Part shown: piece by piece, positions 16,728 through 24,575 of the stretch
Layout of the letters: every line of letters starts with the position of its first letter
Numbering within the stretch: the first letter of the stretch is position 1
Assembly (NCBI GenBank): GCA_020072905.1
Contig: JAIQGB010000196.1
Coordinates: 1-28,465, forward strand
Length of the DNA stretch: 28,465 nucleotides
Direction: 5' to 3'
Source of the DNA: Terriglobia bacterium
GTDB lineage: Bacteria > Acidobacteriota > Terriglobia > UBA7540
Program-made: the position numbers and the translations under genes
Notes under the pieces: generated by a model
The model's input: the letters and a program-made list of their open reading frames with translations, nothing else
Told to the model about the DNA's origin: nothing
Database searches by the model: none

Positions 16728-19700
16728 ATGTGGATTGTCCGACTGGCGCTCAAAAGGCCGTACACTTTCGTGGTGGCGGCCCTGCTCGTCCTGATCCTGG
16801 GCGTGCTTTCCATCCTGGACACGCCCACGGACATCTTCCCGAACATCAACATTCCGGTGGTCAGCACGATCTGGCACTATTCGGGACTCTCCCCCGAAGA
16901 GATGTCGCGGCGCATCACTTTCCCTTTCGAAAGGATTTCCACCATCACCGTCAACGACGTCGAGCACATCGAATCGCAATCCCTTTACGGCACTTCGATT
17001 ATCAAGATTTTCTTCCAACCCAATGTGAAAATTGAAAGCGCCATCGCTCAAGTGACGTCCTCTGCCCAGACCATTCTGAGGGGCATGCCGCCCGGCACCA
17101 CAGCGCCGCTGGTCATCACCTACAACGCCTCGAGCGTTCCCATTCTCCAACTGGGTCTCAGCAGCACGACGCTTGCCGAGCAGCAGTTGAACGACCTGGG
17201 CATGAACTTCATCCGAACCCAGCTCGCCACCATCGAAGGCGCCGGCATACCTTATCCCTACGGTGGAAAGCAGCGCCAGATCGACGTGGATCTGGACCCG
17301 CAAAAGCTTCTGGAAAGGAATATCTCAGGCGCCGACGTGGTCACCGCCGTGAACGCGCAGAACCTGGTGATGCCCCAGGGCACCGCCAAGATCGGCGACC
17401 GAGAGTACGACATTGAGTTGAACAGCAGCCCGAAGTCCGTGGAGGAGCTGAACGACTTGCCGGTGCGCATCGTCAACGGCGCCACGGTCTACGTGCGCGA
17501 CGTGGCCTACGTCCACGACGGGGCCGGTTTCCAGACGAACATCGTCAGGCAGGATGGCCACCGCGGCGCTCTGCTGACCATCATGAAGATCGGGAACGCT
17601 TCGACGCTCGATATTGTAAAGGAAGTACGAGAGGCGCTCCCCCGGATTGAGGCTACGCTGCCGCCCGGCCTGGACGTCCGCACCACAGCCGATCAATCCC
17701 TTTTTGTCCGTGCGGCGATTGACGGGGTGGTCCGCGAGGCGATCCTGGCGGCGTGCCTCACCGCGGCCATGATTTTGCTTTTCCTCGGGAGCTGGCGAAG
17801 TACCATCATCGTGGCGATTTCGATTCCGCTCTCGATTCTGACCTCGCTCGTCGTGCTCCACGCTCTGGGCGAAACGATCAACATCATGACGCTGGGCGGG
17901 CTGGCGCTTGCCGTGGGCATCCTCGTGGACGACGCGACGGTGGAAATCGAAAACATCAACCGCCTGCTGCCCGAGGGCCGCCCCCTGCGCGAAACGATTC
18001 TCCTCGGCGCGCAGCAGATCGCTTTACCGGCTCTGGTCGCCACGCTGAGCATCTGCATTGTCTTTGTGCCGATCTTTTTCATGCGGGGCATCGCCGGGCA
18101 TCTCTTCCGCCCTCTCGCCGAAGCCGTCGTCTTCGCCATGCTGGCCTCTTATCTCCTTTCGCGAACCCTGGTGCCGACGCTGGTGCTTTATTTCTTCCGC
18201 TCCGAGAAGCGCCGCCAACGCGAGTCGGGAGCGGGCGCGGAAAGACCGGGGTTCTTTCAGCAGCATCACCTCGACTTCGACAAAGCCTTCGAGCGCTTGC
18301 GTGATAACTACGTCCGCGCACTCACCTGGTGCATGCGCCACCGTCTCGCGTTTGGCGCGGCGTTTCTGGCTTTTTGCGCGGCCTCGACGCTTCTCGTCGC
18401 CTTTCTCGGCTCGGACTTGTTCCCAAGCGTCGATTCCGGCCAGATTCGCCTGCATGTGAGGGCGCCGACGGGTATGCGGGTGGAGGAAACCGCGGCGCTC
18501 TGCGACCGCATTGAGCGGTCCGTCCGGGAGAAAATTCCACCCACGGAGCGGAGCGGAATTCTGGATAACGTGGGGCTCCCGTACAGCGGCATCAACCTTT
18601 CTTACAGCACCAGCGGGACCGTCGGCACCTCCGACGCGGAGATTCTGATTTCTCTAAACGGACATCACCGCCCGACTGCCGACTACATCCGCGTGCTTCG
18701 CCGGGGACTGCCCAGGGAGTTTCCCGGGACGGATTTCTTTTTTCAGCCCGCCGACATTGTGAGCCAGATTCTGAACTTCGGGCTCCCTTCGCCCATTGAT
18801 ATCCAGTTGGTGGGACCGAACCAGCGCGCCAATTACGAACTCCTCCGCAGGATGCTCCCCCGCATCAGGCAAATCCCCGGGGCCGCGGATGTGCACATCC
18901 ACCAGTTGATGGATCTTCCTCGCTTCGAGGTCGATGTGGACCGGACGAAGGCCGAGAGCATGGGATTCACTCAGCGCGACGTGGCCAGCAACACCCTGGT
19001 CGCCTTGACGGACAGCTTCCAGACGGCGCCCAATTTCTGGGTCAGCCCGCAGGGCGTAAATTACAATGTCGCCACTCAAACACCCCAGTACCGCGTTGAC
19101 ACGCTGGGCGCACTCGAATCCATTCCCGTGATCGGTGGAGACGGCCAGTCGCAGCTACTGGAGAACGTAGCCTCGATCCATCGCGGCGTGGGACCGGCGG
19201 TCGTCAGCCACTACGACATTCAACCCGTGCTGGATATTTATGCAAGCGCCCAGGACCGCGATCTTGGGGCCGTGGCAAGTGACGTGGACCGCGTCGTGAA
19301 GGACTTCGAAAAGCAGCTCCCCCGCGGCAGCCAAATCGTCCTGCGCGGGCAAGTCGAGACGATGCGAGCGTCCTTTATCGGACTTGGGATCGGACTCTTC
19401 TTCTCCGTTCTGCTTGTTTACCTGCTCATGGTCGTCAATTTCCAATCCTGGGTGGACCCGTTCATCATTCTGACGGCGCTTTCCGGAACGTTTGCAGGAA
19501 TAGTCTGGATGCTCTTCGTCACGCACACCACGCTCAATGTGCCGTCGCTGATGGGAGCCATCATGAGCATCGGCGTCGCAACTTCCAACAGCATTTTGCT
19601 CGTCACCTTCGCCGCGCTGCAGATGCGCGAGGGCTACGATTCGGTGGAGGCCGCGCTACGCGCGGGGTTCACGCGTCTGCGCCCCATTATCATGACCGCA

Positions 19701-19904
19701 CTGGCCATGATTATCGGCATGCTGCCCATGTCACTGGGCCTGGGCGAAGGGGGTGAGCAGAACGCACCCCTGGGGCGTGCCGTCATCGGCGGGCTGCTGC
19801 TGGCCACCGTCGGAACGCTCTTCTTCGTTCCAGTCGTTTATAGTTATGTTCGCCGCAAGGGCTATCGCGAGCCCCTGGGGGAGGCTGACGATACAGGACG
19901 GTGA
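16728..19904 (+). CDS. RND efflux transporter permease subunit
   Basis: This 1,058-residue inner-membrane permease of the RND superfamily (AcrB/CusA fold) exchanges protons for exported substrates. The N-terminal helix starts MWIVRLALKRPYTFVV and is followed by a porter domain (DIFPNINIPVVS, GIPYPYGGKQRQ). Helices 2-6 contain the proton-relay pair in LAVGILVDDATVEIEN (Asp401, Asp402, corresponding to AcrB 407/408). A second porter domain and helices 7-12 follow. In helix 10 the position of AcrB Lys940 is not Lys: the motif reads GVATSNSILLVTF, so proton coupling differs from classic multidrug pumps. No CzcA-type metal signature is obvious. The gene lies first in an operon with adaptor and outer-membrane factor, an uncommon order. 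The ribosome site is weak (TAGAG). Substrate unknown. Confidence 0.93.
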   Translation: MWIVRLALKRPYTFVVAALLVLILGVLSILDTPTDIFPNINIPVVSTIWHYSGLSPEEMSRRITFPFERISTITVNDVEHIESQSLYGTSIIKIFFQPNVKIESAIAQVTSSAQTILRGMPPGTTAPLVITYNASSVPILQLGLSSTTLAEQQLNDLGMNFIRTQLATIEGAGIPYPYGGKQRQIDVDLDPQKLLERNISGADVVTAVNAQNLVMPQGTAKIGDREYDIELNSSPKSVEELNDLPVRIVNGATVYVRDVAYVHDGAGFQTNIVRQDGHRGALLTIMKIGNASTLDIVKEVREALPRIEATLPPGLDVRTTADQSLFVRAAIDGVVREAILAACLTAAMILLFLGSWRSTIIVAISIPLSILTSLVVLHALGETINIMTLGGLALAVGILVDDATVEIENINRLLPEGRPLRETILLGAQQIALPALVATLSICIVFVPIFFMRGIAGHLFRPLAEAVVFAMLASYLLSRTLVPTLVLYFFRSEKRRQRESGAGAERPGFFQQHHLDFDKAFERLRDNYVRALTWCMRHRLAFGAAFLAFCAASTLLVAFLGSDLFPSVDSGQIRLHVRAPTGMRVEETAALCDRIERSVREKIPPTERSGILDNVGLPYSGINLSYSTSGTVGTSDAEILISLNGHHRPTADYIRVLRRGLPREFPGTDFFFQPADIVSQILNFGLPSPIDIQLVGPNQRANYELLRRMLPRIRQIPGAADVHIHQLMDLPRFEVDVDRTKAESMGFTQRDVASNTLVALTDSFQTAPNFWVSPQGVNYNVATQTPQYRVDTLGALESIPVIGGDGQSQLLENVASIHRGVGPAVVSHYDIQPVLDIYASAQDRDLGAVASDVDRVVKDFEKQLPRGSQIVLRGQVETMRASFIGLGIGLFFSVLLVYLLMVVNFQSWVDPFIILTALSGTFAGIVWMLFVTHTTLNVPSLMGAIMSIGVATSNSILLVTFAALQMREGYDSVEAALRAGFTRLRPIIMTALAMIIGMLPMSLGLGEGGEQNAPLGRAVIGGLLLATVGTLFFVPVVYSYVRRKGYREPLGEADDTGR

Positions 19905-19952
19905 ATCGCTGGTCGAGCAAGTAGCCACCGACAAGGCAGCCGCCGCGAAGAG

Positions 19953-19958
19953 TATAAT
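19953..19958 (+). promoter_or_regulatory. Possible internal -10 (TATAAT) before the adaptor gene
   Basis: A perfect TATAAT lies in the 75-base gap between permease and adaptor. The best upstream hexamer is CCGACA with a 19-base spacer, which is poor, so this may be a chance match. Confidence 0.2.
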
Positions 19959-19979
19959 CCCTGGAGAACTGAAACCCAC

Positions 19980-21200
19980 TTGGACATCGTGAAACCTGCA
20001 AGCGAGGAAAAAACCAGCGAATGGGCCGGGGGAGGTCCTCCCCCCCGACGGCAGCCCAGCCCCTGGGGATACACGCTACCCGTGCTGGCACTGGCGATAC
20101 TGCTTGGCGTGGCGTACTGGGGGATTCACTCGCGCCAGAGCGCCCAGGCCGAGCTGGTTGCGGCGGCGCGGAAGACGACACGCACCGCCGTCGCCACTGT
20201 GCACCCTCACCCCTCGGAGGCTGCGAACGTGTTGCTTCTCCCGGGGAATGTGCAGGCCTATGTCGAAACTCCCATCTACGCCCGAACCAATGGGTACTTG
20301 AAGCGATGGCTCGTGGATATCGGCGGAAAAGTCCAAGCGGGCCAACTGCTGGCAGAAATAGACACCCCGGAGATTGATGAGGAGCTCCTCCAGTCCGAAG
20401 CGGCTGAGGCGCAGGCGGCCGCGAACCTCGACCTGGCCAAGAAGACTGCCGTGCGCTGGCAAAACCTGCTCAAGGTTGACGGCGTTTCTCAGCAGGAAGT
20501 GGACCAGAACGTCTCGGCCTACACCGCTCGCCAGGCCGACCTTGCTGCGGCCCAGGCGAATGTTCAGCGACTGAAGGATATGCAATCCTTCCAGAGGGTC
20601 GTTGCGCCCTTTGCGGGAATCGTCACGGCGCGGAACATAGACGTGGGGGCGTTGATCAGCCCCGGAAGCACTCAACCCCTGTTTCGGCTGGCCCAGACCC
20701 GCATCCTGCGTGTTTACGTCAATGTTCCGCAAACTTACAGCCGTTCGATGGTTGCGGGGTTGGAAGCCGAGCTGAAAATTCCCGAGTTTCCCGGCCGTAC
20801 CTTTGTCGGCAAAGTCGTGCGGACGGCCGGGGCGATTGATCCCGCCTCGCGCACCCTTCTGACCGAAGTTCAGGTGCCGAACCCGATAGGCGAACTCCTG
20901 CCCGGGGCTTACGGCACTGTGCAGTTCCGCCTGCAGATCGTCGATCCGCCCTTAGTCCTTCCCGCGAACACTCTGCTCTTCCGTTCGCAGGGAACGCAGG
21001 TGGCGACCGTAGACTCGAAAGGGAAGATTTACCTCGAAAAGGTCGTCCTCGGCCGCGACCTCGGCACACAAGTGGAGATCATTTCGGGTGTGAAGCCGAG
21101 CGACGTAGTGATCGTGAATCCTTCCGACTCGATCTCCGATGGCGATTTCGTGGTGGTCGAACAAAATAAGACCGCGCCGCCGTCGGCGGGCCGAAACTGA
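19980..21200 (+). CDS. RND periplasmic adaptor (membrane fusion protein)
   Basis: This 406-residue HlyD/AcrA-type adaptor links the permease to the outer-membrane channel. It has one N-terminal membrane anchor (about residues 27-46, LPVLALAILLGVAYWGI) and no lipobox. It then has a barrel-sandwich half (YLKRWLVDIGGKVQAGQLLA), an alpha-helical hairpin (about 135-200, rich in Ala, Gln and Glu), the second lipoyl half (VVAPFAGIVTARNIDVGALI), and a beta-barrel and membrane-proximal domain. The start is uncertain: TTG 19980 is used, GTG 19989 is possible, and the only GGAG is 13 bases upstream of the TTG. It follows the permease by 75 bases and precedes the outer-membrane factor by 6. Confidence 0.9.
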   Translation: MDIVKPASEEKTSEWAGGGPPPRRQPSPWGYTLPVLALAILLGVAYWGIHSRQSAQAELVAAARKTTRTAVATVHPHPSEAANVLLLPGNVQAYVETPIYARTNGYLKRWLVDIGGKVQAGQLLAEIDTPEIDEELLQSEAAEAQAAANLDLAKKTAVRWQNLLKVDGVSQQEVDQNVSAYTARQADLAAAQANVQRLKDMQSFQRVVAPFAGIVTARNIDVGALISPGSTQPLFRLAQTRILRVYVNVPQTYSRSMVAGLEAELKIPEFPGRTFVGKVVRTAGAIDPASRTLLTEVQVPNPIGELLPGAYGTVQFRLQIVDPPLVLPANTLLFRSQGTQVATVDSKGKIYLEKVVLGRDLGTQVEIISGVKPSDVVIVNPSDSISDGDFVVVEQNKTAPPSAGRN

Positions 21201-21206
21201 CCTCTG

Positions 21207-22650
21207 ATGGACCTCATGAACAAGCGCGGCACAAGAAAGCGGGCGCGCGTTCCGGCCTGGCGAACGGTCGGCACCGGCCTCGTGGCGTGCGCCTTGTGCC
21301 TGACGGGCTGCGTGGCCGGTCCGAATTACCAGCGGCCCTCTGTTCAGACTCCTTCTGCCTGGAAAGAAGCGCCTCCGGCTGGCTGGAAGAACGCCACGCC
21401 CCACGATGAGATTTCCAAGGGAAACTGGTGGCAGGCATTCAGTGACGCCGAGCTCGACCAGCTTGAAACCCAAGCCACCGCCGATAGCCAGAGCTTGAAA
21501 GCCGCGGCCGCACGCCTCGCGCAGGCGCGCGCCGTGGCGCGCATCACCCGCGCCGACTTGCGGCCCACGGTGACCCTCGACCCTTCGGCCGCGCGATCGC
21601 GGCAGTCTGCCAATCGCCCCGTCCCACCTCCCCTCCGCACCAACCCCTTCACTTCGAGCACCTTCACCCTGCCGCTGGATGTCAGTTACGAAGCCGACGT
21701 CTGGGGCCGAGTGCGCCGATCCCTCGAATCGTCCCAGGCGCAGGCGCAAGCTAGCGCCGCTGACTACCAAAATCTGCTGCTGGCGCTCCGGGCCGAGGTG
21801 GCGCAGGATTATTTTCACATTCGTTATCTTGACGACGATCGGGCAATCCTTCGAGAGAATATCGAGTTGCTAAAGCGTGCTCTGCAGCTTACGGAAGTTC
21901 GCCACGCGGGTGGAGCGGCGAGCGGCCTCGACGTCTCGGAAGCAAGGACCTTGCTCGAGGCCACCCAGGCCGGTTATGACGGCACAGAGCGCGAGCGATC
22001 TCAGTTCGAGCACGCGCTCGCGGTCCTGGTGGGAAAGCCCGCGGCGGAATTCTCGCTGCCCGAGGCGCCGCTCCGGCTCAAGCCGCCGGCAATTCCCGCC
22101 GGGCTTCCTTCTGACCTGCTCGAGCGCCGCCCTGACATTGCCGAAGCCGAGCGGCTGATGGTCGCCGCCAGCGCGCAGATCGGAGTACAAAATCGCATGA
22201 GCCTAAAAGCCAAACTCGAAGCCATCATTTACGCGGCAGTAACACCCATCACGCTGGATCAGATGGTCCCCCTCGTCAGGGAAGCAGTCGCCCATGACGG
22301 CCAACTACCGCCAGCAGGTTCTCACGGCGTTTCAGGAAGTCGAGGACGGCCTTTCGGGATTGCGTGTCCTTGAAGAGCAGGAGGCAGCCCAGGAAAAAGC
22401 CGTCAGCTCCGCGCGCGAGACCGCCGGCATCTCCGCGGCGCGATACAAGGAGGGCTTGGCGAACTACCTGGAAGTCATCGACGCCCAGCGTGCCGCCCTC
22501 GATAACCAGCGCCTCGCCTCGCAAATCCGTGAATTGCGCTTGGCGGTCTCCGTTCAGCTTATTAAGGCGCTGGGCGGCGGGTGGCAGGAATCGCATCCCG
22601 CCATCTACTCGGGAACGCCGCGCCCGCAGCCTCAGACGGCTTCACCCTGA
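21207..22650 (+). pseudogene. RND outer-membrane factor (NodT/OprM type lipoprotein), broken and carrying an scpB-like piece
   Basis: The gene encodes a TolC-like outer-membrane channel lipoprotein: signal peptide with lipobox LTGC (Cys35), VAGPNYQRPSV, an N-terminal channel repeat with NWWQAFSDAELDQL, and LLERRPDIAEAERLMVAASAQIGV near 22110-22190. The expected next 100 residues or so of the second repeat are missing. At 22197 the sequence switches to MSLKAKLEAIIYAAVTPITL, which resembles the start of ScpB. Outer-membrane-factor sequence resumes in a different frame at about 22297 (NYRQQVLTAFQEVEDGL) and ends at 22650. Read literally, the first frame stops at 22373. The product cannot be a normal trimeric channel, so the pump would need another partner. 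A misassembly or recombination junction is possible. Confidence 0.85.
22197..22296 (+). other. scpB-like 5' fragment embedded in the outer-membrane-factor gene
   Basis: About 33 codons starting at an ATG read MSLKAKLEAIIYAAVTPITL and continue DQMVPLVREAV. This is the expected N-terminus of segregation and condensation protein B (MSLKAKLEA.., with the first winged-helix segment) and is foreign to efflux channel proteins. It is in frame with the upstream part and out of frame with the downstream part. The scpB call is from recall of the family. Confidence 0.6.
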
Positions 22651-22692
22651 CCCGCCCGTCTTGTGCCAATCTAGTCTTAGAAATCGTTCCAC

Positions 22693-22766
22693 GGGCCTGT
22701 AGCTCAGAAGGATAGAGCAACGGTTTCCTAAGCCGTGGGTCGGGAGTTCGAATCTCCCTAGGAGCT
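22693..22766 (+). tRNA. tRNA-Arg(CCT), acceptor stem interrupted by an IS5-family remnant
   Basis: D arm GCTC-AGAAGGATA-GAGC, anticodon arm ACGGT-TTCCTAA-GCCGT with anticodon CCT, and T arm GGGAG-TTCGAAT-CTCCC are all intact. The acceptor 5' strand GGGCCTG (22693-22699) pairs poorly with the present 3' strand TAGGAGC (22759-22765), with two mismatches, because the IS begins at 22762. If the IS and one CTAG copy are removed, the 3' strand becomes TAGGTGC and pairing improves to one mismatch. No CCA is encoded. It may be non-functional or weakly functional. Confidence 0.8.
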
Positions 22767-23007
22767 ATTTCAAAACCGGCTGCAATGCGTTAATTTCCTG
22801 TCAGTTGTCTTTCCCTGGCAGGGGGGAAGAGCGCCAGGGGGAGGGCGAATGCGGCGGTACGGTCGCTCGCTGACCGACGCGCAGTGGAGGAGGATCGAGC
22901 CCTTCGACTGGTCGTCCGCTATGACCGCTCACCTACCGTCTACCAGGCGTTTGTTCATATCGCCTGTTCTCTTATCGTTCTACGGAAGGTTTTGAAATAG
23001 CTTCTAG
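22758..23007 (+). mobile_element. Internally deleted IS5-family (IS427-like) element
   Basis: Terminal repeats GAGCTATTTCAAAACC (22762-22777) and GGTTTTGAAATAGCTT (22988-23003) match at 15 of 16 positions and are flanked by CTAG duplications (22758-22761, 23004-23007). Inside are the first residues of an IS5-type transposase (22849 on, MRRYGRSLTDAQWRRIEPF) with a GGGGGAGGG ribosome site. Immediately afterwards, in another frame, comes its last 31 residues (22905-23000, LVVRYDRSPTVYQAFVHIA), with the stop inside the right repeat. The central DDE domain is gone, leaving 242 bp: a MITE-like derivative sitting in a tRNA gene. Confidence 0.85.
22849..23000 (+). pseudogene. IS5-family transposase remnant (N- and C-terminal ends only)
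   Basis: The N-terminal 19 residues (22849-22905) and C-terminal 31 residues plus stop (22905-23000) are recognisable. They are joined out of frame, with about 200 residues of catalytic core missing. No activity is possible. Confidence 0.78.
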
Positions 23008-23907
23008 GTGCAGTCCTCCGAAATTGTTCTGTCGCACCGGAAAAGGGCTTTCGGCCACCCCGGGTTGTCGCGTGTTCTCCCCAAAGCCGAGATTATTGCG
23101 GACGACATAATGACCGAATGTGGACTCATATCTTTGAGGGAGACTGAGTTTACGAAAGGCCTAAAGGTTTGCCCTCAAGGGGCCGATAGAGGAAAGAACG
23201 TTTGCCATACACAAGCGTAGGTGATCGGCGCGCGTTGTGTTCATTCCTGACCAACCAGCGGTATGCAAGTTGCCGAGAGGGAAAATCTCTCCGGGAGGGA
23301 TTGAGGACAAACCTGCTTCAAGTGGGCGGGAGGAGTTCGGAATGACGCAGGTAGAGGGGAGCGATGGGGCTGGGCATTGCCGGCAGTTCCCGTTTTGATG
23401 CTGAGGCCCGAAGTCCGAGACGAATCCTAGCGTGAGGGAGCCGGGGGCGTGCGCGACGAACTCCTCGCCGGGCTTGAAATCAATCCTTCAGGTTCAGTCG
23501 AGGCTATGTGATGGCTCCTGTCTACTTTCCAACTGAGCCCATTCGGGAAAGCGAATCTTAGCCAGAGGTGCTAAGTGGTGATCACAGCGTATTTGCTAGA
23601 TGGGGGGAAACCTGCAAGCCAGTTTTGTCCTGACGTTTGAAAGAGCTGAGAGTACAGCTCGTGCGAGGTGGTCCTTCAGGGTTGGAGTCATGTGTGTTCC
23701 CAGCTTTGCGACCGTCTGTTGACCAGGAAACTCCTTCGCCAAAACTGAGGTAGGTTCTCGATCGACAGCCAGTTGCTTCCCCGGGTGCAGCAGGTTTCGC
23801 CCGCCTCTTGAGAGGGGGACTGGATTTCATGAAGGCATCCGGAAAAGGCTCGACGCTCCACCGCATTTACATGGATTCAGCTCTGTAGAGCCGATACCAT
23901 ACGCATC
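23008..23907. other. Gene-less region between the tRNA/IS and the Gvp-like operon
   Basis: About 900 bases with no recognisable coding sequence; short frames (23008-23220 plus, 23582-23866 minus) lack domains and ribosome sites. Small hairpins are present: GAGAG/CTCTC (23275-23291), ATTCG/CGAAT (23541-23556) and CTTAGC/GCTAAG (23557-23575). A weak GG-N10-GC sigma54-like element lies at 23366-23380. The promoter of the downstream operon should be in this stretch, but I cannot place it. Confidence 0.55.
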
Positions 23908-24555
23908 ATGCGTGGACAAACCAGGAAGGGCACCGCCGGAGCCCATGACCCCGAATCTGGCGAAAGGACTCTCTTCTACATTCCCATTATCCACACCCAG
24001 GCCGACATGGGAGCGCTGAGCGAGCCAATACGGCGCGTGAAAGTCAAACGGCTGGGCCGAAAAGGCTGGGAGCGCAACGTGAGCCTGGTCGACAAATTGT
24101 GGGACCAGATCGAGCAGGCCATTGAGGGTCTGGTCCTTGCCTACGAAAGGGTGCGGGTTTATCAGGATGGGTTGCCGGTATGTGGTCGCGAGTTTGAGAT
24201 TGTGACGGAACTCGCCAAAGCGGGCAGCCGAAATCATCGGCTGCTTCTTCACCTCAGGGAGAAGGGTGCCACAATCATGGGCACGGAATCTTCCGAGCTT
24301 CTCGTGGAGGAATATCAGCTGGTCAAGGAAGCTTTGGCTACAGGGGAACCCCCGCTCGCCACTCGGGGGGAAGCGCGCCGGAAAGCTTTGAGGGACTCCT
24401 TGCTCAAACGGCGGGATCAATACATCGCCCGTCGGGTCAACGGCACGCTGGGGATGGGGGAAACGGGCCTGATCTTCCTGGGGATGCTCCACTCCTTGGG
24501 CTCCTGGCTCGATAAGGATATTCGCGTGGTATATCCTATTGATACTACTATGTAA
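23908..24555 (+). CDS. Conserved-looking hypothetical protein, first gene of the Gvp-like operon
   Basis: A 215-residue soluble protein I cannot assign to a family. It opens with a polar leader and then TLFYIPIIHTQADMGALSEP, a strand-turn with His and Asp that looks like a conserved site. It continues with a basic patch (RRVKVKRLGRKGWERN) and mostly helical sequence including WDQIEQAIEGLVLAYERVRVY, and ends with GMGETGLIFLGMLHSLGSWL and VYPIDTTM. No signal peptide or membrane segment is evident. No strong ribosome site precedes ATG 23908. The next gene follows by 17 bases, so it is co-transcribed with the NtrC-type regulator, GvpH-like sHsp and Cdc48-like ATPase, and may belong to the same stress or gas-vesicle process. 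Its coding nature is supported by length, operon spacing and sensible composition. Confidence 0.7.
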   Translation: MRGQTRKGTAGAHDPESGERTLFYIPIIHTQADMGALSEPIRRVKVKRLGRKGWERNVSLVDKLWDQIEQAIEGLVLAYERVRVYQDGLPVCGREFEIVTELAKAGSRNHRLLLHLREKGATIMGTESSELLVEEYQLVKEALATGEPPLATRGEARRKALRDSLLKRRDQYIARRVNGTLGMGETGLIFLGMLHSLGSWLDKDIRVVYPIDTTM

Positions 24556-24557
24556 CT

Positions 24558-24575
24558 GGGAGAGTAATTACATTG
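24558..24575 (+). promoter_or_regulatory. Ribosome binding site deciding a TTG start
   Basis: GGGAGAG (24558-24564) lies 8 bases before the TTG at 24573, the first codon after which the receiver domain (KILIVDHKE) begins. No ATG occurs in a sensible position, so the TTG start is favoured. Confidence 0.65.

Noticed and set aside
23008..23220. 70-codon plus-strand frame after the IS5 remnant
   Set aside because: It begins within the CTAG/IS boundary, has no ribosome site and no recognisable motif.
23366..23380. Sigma54-like element (GG-N10-GC with TTGC) upstream of the NtrC-type operon
   Set aside because: It lacks the CAC part of the -24 box and is more than 500 bases from the first gene; such partial matches are common by chance.
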